DNA of 64,000 bases from Ilex aquifolium (Eukaryota > Streptophyta > Magnoliopsida > Aquifoliales > Aquifoliaceae), in assembly GCA_951799425.1 (NCBI GenBank), contig OX637402.1:18179844-18243843 (forward strand), written 5' to 3'. The notes under the pieces were generated by a model. That model was not told where the DNA came from and ran no database searches. It saw only the letters and a list, made by a program, of their open reading frames with translations. The first letter of the stretch is position 1; the number at the start of each line of letters is the position of its first letter. This document shows positions 12,966-23,372 of this stretch, in pieces. Made by a program: the position numbers and the translations under genes.

Positions 12966-14588
12966 AATTCCAACACGAGACTGTACATAATTTTAAGGAA
13001 AAAGGTTGTTTCCGTGAAAGTTCATCTACATCATATGATTTAAAAATCGAGAAGAGCTTGAGCGAAAATCCAAGGTCGATAATGGAGCTCAAACATGTGA
13101 TAGTCAACTCAATGAGACTAAACATACTAAAAATCATAAGTTTTAGCTCGATTACACCCTGGTTGCTGAATAAAGATCCTAGATAAAGTATACCTTGGCC
13201 TAAAAGCTTAGGTGTGAAGCTGTTAAAAAAAAAGATTACAAAGAGGAAGCCGAAAGAGTCAAAAAAATTCATAGATATGGTCGGTAGATTCTGGTGATAA
13301 GCAAAGGAGAGAAGACATTTTTGCAGTTTCTATTGACTTGGGGGATATTTGAGTGCAGTGGCCACTAGGATTGACTTGGACAAGTGCCTGACGATTGGGA
13401 TTGGCACCAATGGTTTTTGGACAAGTTTTGAAGGGATCTTTTACTTGGATTGACTTTGAGGACTTGTTGTAGGTCTCGAATGGTCGAGATTAGGGTTTAG
13501 GGTCTTCTCTACTGCTTGCCATTAACAAGGATCTAGTACGGTGGTGTTCCGTTGTACCCCACTAATTCAATTCAACTCATCCCACCATCACTACTGAAGT
13601 GGTTTCATCAGTGACCCTTAGTGCCTCCTTTATCGTTACAGAATCTTATTTGAGGTTCTCTGAAGATTATGTTCTAAGTTCATTCACGAAAAATATACTG
13701 TTGAGTTGCGTTTGATGGTTAAATAGAGTTAGAGTTCAATTATGATTCAAGTCGTCTTGAGAGAGCGAATGTGAATTTGTTCTGTCCAGGCTCTTCCTCT
13801 AGAGGGTTTTTTTCCCAGTAGGTGAGAATCGATGTGGTCACGCCCTACCAAAGACAAAAGGACTCCACATTTGATCGTCCTCCTCTATCCTTTTTTTTAA
13901 CAAAATAAAAAAAGAAAAACTCATGCCTCCATCAAATGAGGACACTATTTGCTGGCTCAGTTTTTGTGTAAGTTGAGACTTGTGTTCTGTTTGGATTATG
14001 TCATTTTAGATTTGTATACAATATTAATCAGTCGTAACTCAGTCTGTTATAATTAATCATGCTTAGATGTCTCAATACTGATTCGGTCTAGTTATTAATC
14101 TTGTCGTATTTGAATTGACACAAGCATAACTCATGAAATAGAAATTTAGGACTAGGTCTCTCTTCTCTTAACCAAGCATGCGATCCATAGGTCCCTATAA
14201 ACTTAAAATTACTCGATCCAAAATACAAAAAATGCTTTTGTTATGTAAGGATTCGAATAATATCATGAAAGCAAATAAAAAAAAAATAGACCTTTTCTTT
14301 ATTTGATGTCTGTGTTATGTAAGTAATAAAAAATGCTTCTGTTTATTATTTTTGCTAGTAGTTTATATCATTTTTGAATTGAAGTCATAAATTAGTCAAT
14401 CCAAATCACAAATTTGAATTCCTCTCACCATAGAATGGGCTAAATGGGCACCAATCCTGTTATATATGAGCCCATTTGCTGGTTTGACGACAGCCGGGAT
14501 TTGTTTTAGAGGTCTAGTACTAAAGATGAAACCAATAGCATGCTTAAACCAACCTTATTAAATGGGTGAATTGCACTTTCTACCTTGA
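12966..14588. other. Intergenic, no gene recognised
   Basis: Contains a 105-codon minus-strand open frame (12955-13272) with no recognisable domain. No repeats or structural RNA were identified. Confidence 0.4.
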
Positions 14589-15088
14589 GAGCGTGTTTGC
14601 TTTAGGTATTCATAAAGAGAGATTAGAAAAAATAACATCGGGCCTACCTTATCCCTCTTATACCCATGTTTGGATACACATTTTGGGTATAGTATTATCA
14701 CCTAAAAATAATATCGGGTCGGATGAATAGTCTATTTAATACTACACACAACCTCTTAAATAAACCCACCTTTTTGGTGGATTTAAATAGTCCAATTGGG
14801 ATGCATTTGTCCAAAAAACATTTTTACCTTCAAGTATCTCTACGATATAAATATCACTCTTTATCTTGAGGTTTTTTAGTAATTTAATGTTTATACCATC
14901 ATTCAATACTCCATCAAAACAAAGTATTAGATGAGATAAATGTGGGGCACACTACTTCTTAATACTTAAACTAAATATGGGATGAGGAGGAATTATCATT
15001 ATAATTAGTCCAAAGGCCGAATGGATGGATAAGGGATGAATAGCATTATCTAATTCGGTTTTTCCTAATGTTTAAATCAAACACACCC
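14589..15088. mobile_element. Non-autonomous TIR element, 500 bp
   Basis: Left terminus GAGCGTGTTTGCTTTA and right terminus (reverse complement) GGGTGTGTTTGATTTA match at 13 of 16 positions and are flanked by TGA on both sides (14586-14588 and 15089-15091). The 'GTGTTTG' terminal style with a 3-bp duplication resembles Tourist/PIF-Harbinger-like MITEs, although TGA is not the classical TWA target. No coding capacity. Confidence 0.5.
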
Positions 15089-15357
15089 TGAATGATTTAA
15101 AAAAATTTATTTTGTATTTTCAAAATATTAAGGTTGCGTTTGGTAACCCATTCTTTTTGTTTTTTTTTTTTATGTTTTTTTTTTCAATTTTTGTTAAAAT
15201 TAAAAACAATAATTCGTTTGTTTTTTTTAGTCAAGTTGTTTTAAAAACAAGGGTGAATTTTGAAAATAAGAAAAATGATGTTTTTGAAAATACAGAAAAA
15301 CGAAAACACGTAGGGACTGAGGTGATTTTTAATGAGGTCTAGCCTTCGACTTTCATT

Positions 15358-15360
<3 letters not shown>
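15089..15360. other. Intergenic T/A-rich stretch
   Basis: No gene. T- and A-homopolymer-rich sequence between the 500-bp TIR element and the TA microsatellite. Confidence 0.5.

Positions 15361-15432
<72 letters not shown>
15361..15432. repeat. (TA)36 microsatellite
   Basis: Uninterrupted 72-bp TA repeat. It translates as alternating Tyr-Ile, which explains the apparent open frame across it; that frame is not a gene. Confidence 0.97.
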
Positions 15433-15436
<4 letters not shown>

Positions 15437-15599
15437 TCCTTCCCTCCCCTCTCACTCACGCGTATTTGTGGATTTGCGACTATGGGAGCATCAATGCCAC
15501 AATCAGCAAATCTTTCTCCGGTGAAGCTCTCCATTTTGCATCTTCTCCGACGCTCACCCTTCCATTTTTTCTAGATCTAGACTTTATTTTTACAGATCT

Positions 15600-15825
15600 A
15601 GGGAGTTGATGGTGTGTGTGTATCCGTGGGTTTTGGGGGCTAGTGGTGGTGGTGGATTTTGGGGGCTAGTGGTGCTATTGGGTGTTGGGGTTGGGTGGTG
15701 GGTTTTGCAAGTGATGGTGGGTATCGGTGTTGTTGGGTGGTTGGTGATGGTGGGTAGCAGTGGGGTTGGGTGGTGGGTTTTGTAGGAGGTTGGGTGGTTG
15801 CAGGGGCGGAGCCAAGAATTTTGGT
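15600..15825. repeat. G/T-rich low-complexity region with many GGG runs
   Basis: The plus strand is strongly G/T biased, with repeated words such as 'gggttgggtggtgggtttt', 'gggggctagtggtg' and 'ggtgatggtggg'. On the minus strand it reads as a Pro/Thr-rich frame, a composition artefact. Several closely spaced G runs could form G-quadruplexes. Confidence 0.7.
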
Positions 15826-16732
15826 CAGGATGGACACTTTAATTACGCACTATAATTTTTTTTTTCCTAACTAATCACACTATATAATATATTTATATTT
15901 ATTATATTATATTTGATACATGAAGTCCATTTATATTATATATGCCAAAAAAATGTATATTGTCGGGGGCGAAGTCATGAATGTCTATGAGGGGGCAAAA
16001 TATAACTAGTATAAAAAAATATTTAGCCGAAATTGAAACAAAAAAATTTAGTTCAAGAATGACAAAAAAGTAAGAATCAAAACAAAATTATTGTGAAATA
16101 GTAAATTCAATTTTTATTTAGCCAAAACAAAATCCAAACAAAAAGAAAAAAAATTAGTAGATTTTTAACCTAATTATATATTTGAATAAAATATATTTTT
16201 TTGAAATCTCTAAAATTAAATGTAAATTAATTTTTCACTAATTTTCTATTAATGTGCACAATCGCAAGTCCGTAGTAAAATTATTTTTTATTTAGTTGCA
16301 AAATTTGGTTGAGGTCATTATCATCTTATAGAGAAATTTCCTATTTAAAATAGTTTGAAATATTTTTGGGTTACAACCTTTTGTCTTTTGTACACAATCG
16401 TATTTTATTAGGTTATAGACTACTATTACTTAAAAAATAGTAAATGAGAACTAAAAAGTATTCTTAAAAAGTAACGAACATTGTGTTATAGATAAATAGA
16501 AATATTGTATATTCGTCAATATAAAATAGATCATTGACTCAATCCAAAACTAACATATTTATTTTAGAGGGTTAGTGGTCCACTAATTTATTGAAGAAAA
16601 AAAAGACTAGAACCATTGAAATTTTCAAAAATTTAGGGGGGCAAATATAATGTATAAAATAATTTTATGGGTCCTCATCTAAGGTGGTCCAAAAGTGAGG
16701 GGGGTCAGTGCCCACCCTGATCCCCATGTGTT
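15804..16732. repeat. Probable decayed interspersed element
   Basis: The left side contains 'gggcggagccaagaattttg' followed by 'ggtcaggatggacac'. The right side (16690-16725), on the reverse strand, reads 'gatcagggtgggcac'. These form an imperfect inverted pair around an AT-rich non-coding interior. The 'ggggcggagcca' terminus is common in plant repeats. No target duplication was seen, so the class is unknown. Confidence 0.35.
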
Positions 16733-18290
16733 TCTTATAAGGATTAAGTGATGTCTGTCAAGTGGGCCAAAAAATTGTTTTTTAATGGTGGGCCAAAAGT
16801 TTTATTTTTTAGGAAAATTTGGTGGCCTGTCCCCCTATATGGACTTAAGTCCGTCAAGGAAACTTATTTGTTATGAAGTCCGTTTTTTGTCAATTTTACC
16901 ATACTATCCCTTCTCTTTAGAAGTGAAATAAAACTAAAAATTAAAAACTCCTAAATCTTAGGAGTTTGACTAATATTAAATTTTTTTTGTCTCTCATATC
17001 TATCTATATCCATATATAAGTTAAGAGTTTGACTAACATTACATTAAAATGAATATGTATACAACACTACATGAAAATAAAGAAATCACCCAAGAATTCT
17101 AAGATTATTCTAATCCCTTATCATTTTTTATAAATCCAGATAAAGAAAAAAAATAGTTAACATGGACATGGTCTGAAGAATACAAAAACATACGTTTTTA
17201 ACAAAAATGAAAGTTTGAAGAAATAAAATGACAAATTTTTTAAATTTGTAGGTACCAAAGACTTACAATTTTAGGAAGAATCGGTACTCTAAAATTGTAT
17301 TACCGATAGTGTTTAATTCGAAAAAATCAAAGAAAAATTTGATGGGTAGGCTTAGGGTTTACATAGTATGAAAGATGTGTGAGATTAAAGTTTTGAAAAA
17401 TACAAGAAATTAAGAAGATGGAAGATGAAAAGCAAAAAAACTTACCTACATGCCTTCAAATGATTTGTGAAAGTTTTGGTGGTGGTTGGTGATGGAAGCA
17501 GTGTAGTAAAGAAGAGGCAGAAAAAAAAAATAGTCAAATAAGTCTTTTAATTTTGGATAGGTTAAAAAGTTACCGTTAGAAATTTGGTATAAAATTTGAG
17601 TCTGTTTCAATTTGGGTCCAGAATAAGTTTTGTCTTAATTTGGTATATATTTGAGTCTAAGATTGAAGAAGTTTTTTAGGCCATTTTGACCCAAATTTAA
17701 ATTTGAGTCTACATTTGAGTCAATGTTGGAGATGCTCTAAGGGTGGACTTAAGTAAAATAGTTTAATAGACCACTTAATCTCATATTTGGTTAAGAGTTT
17801 TAAACTCGAGATTAAGATCTCAGCCAACCCAGGATATAATGGTAAAAATATATTTTTATCCCTAATCTACCTTATTACAAAGAATTAGATAGGACAATTT
17901 AATCAATTACATAATAAATGTTTAATTATAATTGTAATTAATCTGTGGATCCCACTTGTGTTTATGCTGCTTACAAAACAAATGATTGTATATAATTTAT
18001 GAATGAATCCCATGTACAAAAAAGGGATTTTCAGTTTGAAAGAGTTTGTTAAAGTGAAAATTATTGAAAACTATACAACAGTTCAGTATTCAATTTGTAA
18101 ATAAGTTCAGGTTTGCATTTTTTAAGGTGTTAGGTTCAACTCAACTGAACTTTTAAGGTAAAAGGTCCAAACTAATTTTTCTCTATTTTTTTATATGACA
18201 ATATTACCCCTTGTGCCTTGGACTTTATCCAACCAATAGTCATTCAACACAGCTTTACAGTCCCACTCATCGAGATGATTTAATCTGATT
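16733..18290. other. Intergenic, no gene recognised
   Basis: AT-rich, with short repeated phrases such as 'ttgagtctaaga/ttgagtctacatttgagtc' near 17600-17720. I see no coding region, structural RNA or complete mobile element. Confidence 0.45.
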
Positions 18291-18479
18291 TCAAAGACTC
18301 CAAACCCTAGCCATGTCTCCCCCACCGCCGCGACACTCTCTCTCTTCCCCAAATTATTATATTCTCTCTCTCCCCTAAATTATTCTGTCGATTCGACATC
18401 TTATTCTGCGAGATTGGATACAAAACTTTCTGGCGCTGTTGACCTGAGATTCATATCGGCGAGATTGTTGAAGAGATCG

Positions 18480-18567
18480 GATGTGTCTCAATTTCCACAA
18501 CAGCAATTGACAGATTGGCAACGTCATCTCCGCCAAGAGTGCCGCAACATCGAACGCCAAATCCGTG
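18480..18567 (+). pseudogene. Orphan VPS24 (ESCRT-III)-like first-exon fragment
   Basis: The reading frame encodes 'QQQLTDWQRHLRQECRNIE' and then RQIR. This closely resembles the N-terminus of plant VPS24/CHMP3 (QLxRDWQRRLRQECRNIERQIRD). It ends with a splice-donor-like CGTG|gt at 18567/18568, where VPS24 exon 1 would plausibly end. The usual start of the protein (MEKVMNI..KPKP) is replaced by unrelated sequence, and I find no later VPS24 exons downstream. VPS24 acts in endosomal membrane remodelling and sorting into multivesicular bodies. This piece cannot encode that function and is best read as a gene fragment left by duplication or carried by a transposon. Confidence 0.7.
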
Positions 18568-18629
18568 GTTTATTATTCTTCTCAATTGAACACCAAAGCC
18601 ATTCAATTGTTTCTTCGTTTGCACGATGA

Positions 18630-19195
18630 GAAATTGAGATGATTGAATTTCGTTTTGTTTAAACTAGGTTATAACCTTTCTATTATATGTTAGAGTCTTC
18701 CTTTTTTTGTTGATCTATGTTAGAGTCTCTTAATATCAGAATTCTCTACTAAATGTTCCTTTTGGGGGGTGAAATTATGAAACTATCCTTGTAGTTTGTA
18801 CTAATTAGACTGTGTCCATAAGATCCTGTAAATTATAATCAATCCCTGTTGACTAACAATCAGTTGACGGAAGTGACAAAAAAGATCCAGTTTGATGAAA
18901 ATTTGCTTCAATTAGAATTGTAGATTCTCAAGATTTTTCTATTTTTGTTGCTCGTTACCTCTTTCTCTATTGGTTTGTTTAGGGTTTACACGAGGTTAGT
19001 TTTGGTACTTGTAAGCTTCGATGTCGTCACCATCAGACGAAGGTTTGCTTTAATTCAAACTTAAAAGAAAATAACGAGAAGGTTATCTTATTGTAAAATT
19101 TGATGAATATTTGAAGGTATTAGTGTCACTTTAATTAATCGTGGTAGTGGAAAGATTATTTTTTTTTTTTTACCAATTATATCATTAATTAATTA
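18630..19195. other. Intergenic, no gene
   Basis: The flank after the VPS24-like fragment shows no further exon of that gene and no other coding sequence I recognise. Confidence 0.45.
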
Positions 19196-19198
19196 TAA

Positions 19199-19408
19199 AC
19201 TACCCACCCAATAGTAAACTACTCGACACTGAATTAAAAAATTCAGCTCTTATATAACAGTGAATTTCCATTCACAATATATAGCAAAACATATTGGATT
19301 TTTAGTTTACTGTTGGATAGTTCACTGTCGGGTAGTTCAGTGTTGGATAGTTCATTGTCGGGTAGTTCAGCGTTGGATAGTTCATTGTTGGGTAGTTCAC
19401 TGTCGGTG
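19199..19408. repeat. 14-bp tandem repeats with inverted partners
   Basis: About seven copies of a 14-bp unit, TGTTGGATAGTTCA or its variant TGTCGGGTAGTTCA, run from 19306 to 19407. At 19199-19233 two related units occur in the opposite orientation (aactacccacccaatag, actactcgacactga), so the locus could fold back on itself. Confidence 0.75.
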
Positions 19409-19595
19409 GCGTGGGGGTGGGGGTGATGGGATATGGTAGAATTTTAAATAACCTATTTCATTAAGGGTACTTTTGTTAACTGTATATTTTATGAACCTTT
19501 TTGCCTTAAAAATGTCCAAAGTGAACCTCTAGCCTTAAAAGTGCATGACTTTGTACCTGACGCTTGAGTTACCTTTTATTAAAAAGGGATCCAAT

Positions 19596-19614
19596 CCCCC
19601 CCCCCCCCCCCCCC
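19596..19614. repeat. Poly-C tract, 19 nt
   Basis: Uninterrupted run of 19 C residues, about 60 bp outside the left end of the hAT-like element. Confidence 0.95.
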
Positions 19615-19885
19615 AATTCTAGAACCATTCAAATATGCTCTGAGTAGCCAAAAATTTTCTAAGCAATGTTTGCACTAGGGGTGCAACTCGGGGCGAGTTG
19701 AAGGGTCAATCCTAATCTAACCATAGGTATATAATTTTCAACCCTAACCTTAACTCTAACTCGACCTCAATCCGAGGTATTTAACACATGTACTACCCAA
19801 GTTAAATTCTGATAGACTCAGGTTAAATTCTAGTTACTTAATTCGAGCTGGTTATGGGTTAAAATTCGGGTTGAGTTTGGGTTAG

Positions 19886-20215
19886 GGTTTTTTACATCAA
19901 CCAAACAAGATGAAATTTCAACACATAAACACAAATAGAGAGTAATCACAACCCACAATAATATGATTCATTTTATCGACCCACGGACCTTCTGTATAAA
20001 CTTCAAAATTAACCAGTTAAAAAAATACAAGCCAAAGGGTATATATTGTTGTTAGAGAAAACCCTTTGGCTTGTATTTTTTCAACTGGTTAATTTTGAAG
20101 TTTATACAGAAGGTCCGTGGGTCGATGAAATGAATCCTATTACTGTGGGTTCTGATTACTCTCTGTTTGTGTTTATGCGTTGAAATTTCATCTTGTTTGG
20201 TTGATGTAAAAAACC
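19886..20215. repeat. Long near-perfect hairpin (155-bp arms, 20-nt loop)
   Basis: Arm 1 (19886-20040) and arm 2 (20061-20215) are reverse complements with 7 mismatches in 155 bp by eye (about 95% identity) and no gaps, around a 20-nt loop. Arm 1 runs straight out of the hAT subterminal sequence. Arm 2 runs into an AT repeat (about 20217-20237) and then viral sequence. No coding content was recognised in the arms. Confidence 0.92.
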
Positions 20216-20236
20216 ATATATATATATATATATATA

Positions 20237-20519
20237 TCCATGAAGAATCACAAGCTGTAGATATAAAAGATGGATATTTATACCAAAATAAAAATTACAA
20301 TACATAAGATAATACTTACTACACTAGTGCTAGTGGACTAGTGGAGGTAAGAAGGGATAGAACTCTGGCTCTTCATTTGCATCATTATGAAGGCTGAGAT
20401 ATAATATGAGAGAGGGAGAGGATAGTGTTTACAGGTTTGTAGTGAATGTTGTCTTCTGTATTGTAATTTTTATTTTGGTATAAATATCCATCTTTTATAT
20501 CTACAACTTGTGATTCTTC
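20237..20519. repeat. Inverted partial copies of the viral intergenic region
   Basis: Positions 20237-20457 are the reverse complement of most of the viral intergenic region found intact at about 22815-23037, including 'ccactagtccactag' and the 3' part 'ttatatctacagcttg'. Positions 20458-20519 then repeat the end of the same region in forward orientation. The two therefore form a second inverted repeat with arms of about 62 bp. The forward copy runs directly into the viral RT/RNase H fragment. Confidence 0.85.
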
Positions 20520-21082
20520 AAAATCTTAGGAAAACCGTTAAACCTTTGTATGACAGGCTCAAAGGAAATCCTTCTCCTTGGACTCCTGAGCATACATCCA
20601 TAGTCAAACAAGTCAAGCAGTTCATTAAAACCTTGCCTTATCTTGGTATTCCATCAGTTGATTCCTTTAAAATCATTCAGACTGATGCCTCTGATATTGG
20701 TTATGGAGGTATTCTCCTTCAGAGAGAATCCCCTAATTCTCCTAAGCAAATTGTTCGTTTCCATTCTGGTATATGGAACAAAACACAAGCTAATTATAGT
20801 ACTATTAAAAAAGAGATTTTATCTATTGTCCTGTGTATCTTTAAATTTCAGGATGATATATTAAATCAAAAATTTCTGGTTAGAGTAGATTGTAAATCTG
20901 CAAAATATGTTTTAGAAAAAGATGTTCAAAACATTGCTAGTAAGCAGATTTTTGCCAGATGACAGTCTATTTTAAGTATTTTTGATTTTGATATAGAATA
21001 TATTAAGGGCAGTAATAACTGCATCCCTGATTTCCTAACCCGTGAATTCTTGCAGGAACCTCATGGCGGACATGAAACCTAG
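20520..21082 (+). pseudogene. Caulimoviridae RT C-terminus and RNase H fragment
   Basis: The frame encodes the connection and RNase H part of a pararetroviral polymerase. It shows the acidic residues in order: 'QTDAS', 'KKEIL', 'RVDCK' and 'IPDFL'. The piece begins abruptly after viral intergenic sequence, so the polymerase palm with its YxDD centre is not upstream of it. One in-frame TGA at about 20960-20962 breaks it in the RNase H domain. It ends at TAG 21080-21082 and overlaps the next viral frame, which starts at ATG 21063, by 20 nt. This is a plausible native viral gene junction. It is non-functional as it stands. Confidence 0.85.
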
Positions 21083-22434
21083 CACTTCCTCTAAAAACCC
21101 GGGGAAGGATAAACAGAAACAACTAGCCTTACCAAACCCAAAGCCCAGTCAATTGCCTAACCAAAGCACCGCAATTGCAATAGCTAATATGTATCAACCT
21201 CTTGGTAGGCCAGTAGCCCAACCAACCATTGTTAACCCAAGTACTTTCCTCCAAATGGCCCAGCAAGGCTCAATCCCTTTGTCTAGCCCATATATGGCCA
21301 GACCAATAACCTCCGTCCAACCTGACCAGCTAGTCAACCCATATTCAAACTACCCATCACAGCCAGCCCCCAAAGGCCCAAAAGTAGAATACATCAAAAA
21401 GGGATCTCCTAGAAATTTATTCTCTATTGAACCAGTTCATGCTCACCTAAACAACTCAATTGACCTAGTCGATGTCTATCTTGGACCCGGATGGACCTTT
21501 ATCCCATCTAAAAACCTTTACTTTCTATCAAGATATATTATTCTTTACCCAGTCTATCTTCATCAAACCCATATTTGATAAAGATAACCCAAGTAAAGTT
21601 ATTTATCATTCATTAAGTATTTTAAAGATTATTTCCCTCAAGGAATGGGGATCTCACCCTTCTTTACTCAGAAACCTCAAGGGACATAACAAAAAGTTTA
21701 GTTACTATGACTATCAACAAGCATGGTCTAAACTTATCCTCTACTAAGATGAGTCATTAACTCATTCCTGATTCATACAATTTCATAGAGATTTCAAGAG
21801 CCAGATTTCTTCTTGGTTCATATAGTGGTGGCTTGTCTACGGCCCCATTAATGAAATCTTTCCAGCTGATTTTTATGATCAGATAGTCTACTTCTCATCT
21901 ACTTACCGACCTAGTAAGCATGAGAGTCAGTTTCTTATGTTATTATTATTTATTTGTAAATATAAAGTTCCCTAGATCTACAAATGGCAATGGAAAATTA
22001 ATGCTAACAGTGTTGCTCAACAATTCTATGTTAAGTGGTGGCCCAGGTTCCAACAGGACAAGGTCATTGCACAAGTACAACAGGAGTTCCCGGTCAAGGT
22101 CCCAACCCCAGTAGCGGTGCCAGCAACCTTACCTCTAGCAACTCCGACAAAGACGGTTATGCCTCTCCTCAGGGTTTCAGAAAAACCCCAAGAGTCAGCA
22201 CAACCATCCAAGCAGAAGAAATCCTCATCTAAGGATTCCACTAAACAGCCAAAGAAGAAGTCTTCTGAGCTAATAGAACTAGCCCAGAAACTCCTCCAAC
22301 AGGCAGCCAGCCAGAGTAGTTCATCAGCATCTTCCCAAGCATCCGTCAATGCATCCATGGACCCATTTCAGGATGCCCAGGATCCTTTTGAAGGTTATGA
22401 CGACCTTGACGGTGCTGATCTCTCTACTCCTTGA
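21063..22434 (+). pseudogene. Pararetroviral ORF downstream of the polymerase (viroplasmin position)
   Basis: Starts at ATG 21063 inside the end of the RNase H frame. The first part (to about 21540) is Pro/Gln/Ser-rich, then 'KGSPRNLFSIEPVHAHLNN'. The frame then shifts by one, continues to about 21747, carries several stops between 21748 and 22116, and resumes to the stop at 22434 with a Lys/Ser-rich segment and an acidic 'DPFEGYDDLDG' tail. In Caulimoviridae the gene at this position often encodes the transactivator/viroplasmin. I do not see a diagnostic domain, so that function is inferred from position only. Frameshift and stops make it a pseudogene. Confidence 0.7.
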
Positions 22435-23060
22435 TCCTGATCTTTACTTGTGATAGCTTCAATCACTATTTTCTTCATTAAAGAAAGAAAAGTTGTCTAT
22501 CACACGTAATGATAAGGTATCAACTAGCAGACGATACTTTTTCCCCTAGTAAAGCAGTCGACAGTCCATTATCAATCTGCTTTCCCTCCGAAAGTAGATT
22601 CCTTCAGACAATAGCAGGGCCCCACACCTGCACAAAGTCAAAAGTTACTTTGGTAAAAGGAATTACCCTCACTTTTCCACCGAAAGCAGAAGTGAAAACT
22701 CTTTCACCAGAGTTAAAGCAGCCACAAAAGACAAAAGAGTAATCATTCCAAAGATTCTCTTGAAAATCCTTACGCCTATATAAGGACTTCAGTCTTCACT
22801 AGCAAACCAAACGTTGTTCAGACAACACTCACTACAAACCTGTAAACACTATCCTCTCCCTCTGTCATATTGTATCTCAGCCTTCATAATGATGCAAATG
22901 AAGAGCTAGAGTTCTATCTCCTCTTACCTCCACTAGTCCACTAGTACTAGTGTAGTAAGTATTATCTTTTGTATTGCAGTTTTTATTTTGTGAATATAAT
23001 TATCCATCTTTTATATCTACAGCTTGTGATTCTTCATGGCTTCCGCACTTGTCTTTATTT
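22435..23060 (+). promoter_or_regulatory. Pararetroviral intergenic region with 35S-type promoter
   Basis: Non-coding sequence between the last viral frame and the primer site. A TATA box, TATATAAG, lies at 22777-22784. The region then leads through 'ccactagtccactagtac' palindromic sequence and the T-rich block repeated at 20237-20519. Position and contents match the single large intergenic region of Caulimoviridae, which drives the pregenomic RNA. Whether it is still active in the plant cannot be told. Confidence 0.7.
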
Positions 23061-23072
23061 TGGTATCAGAGC
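23061..23072 (+). other. Pararetroviral tRNA-Met primer-binding site
   Basis: TGGTATCAGAGC, complementary to the 3' end of initiator tRNA-Met, is the minus-strand DNA primer site of Caulimoviridae and conventionally marks viral genome position 1. Its place after the intergenic promoter and before the movement protein is as expected for the virus. No LTR ends immediately before it, which argues against an LTR retrotransposon. Confidence 0.85.
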
Positions 23073-23372
23073 CATTTGACAGCCTGGATAGTTACCCATG
23101 CAATTATATTTGAGTCATCTGATTCATTCTAGATCTTTGATATTTCAATTAGTAAATCATTTGTTATTTTTATAACTTAGTTGCCTTAGTCCTGCCACCC
23201 AGCCTGAAACCGAGAGGTCCTAGTGTGTCGTCCCGTTTGTAAGTCCTTGTGTAGGTAGTTGAGGGAAAAAATACCAATGGATGAGGTTTTACTAGAAGGG
23301 TATGAGCAGAGGGGTAGTTTAGGAATAAAATTAACTCATAATTTACAAAATTGAAAAATCTTAGATTTAACA

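Noticed and set aside
15241..15534. Open frame with Tyr-Ile repeats
   Set aside because: It is simply translation of the (TA)36 microsatellite and has no other protein feature.
23061..23072. Primer site read as evidence for an LTR retrotransposon at 23 kb
   Set aside because: No LTR ends before it. It is preceded by a promoter region and followed by a movement protein, so it belongs to the pararetrovirus.
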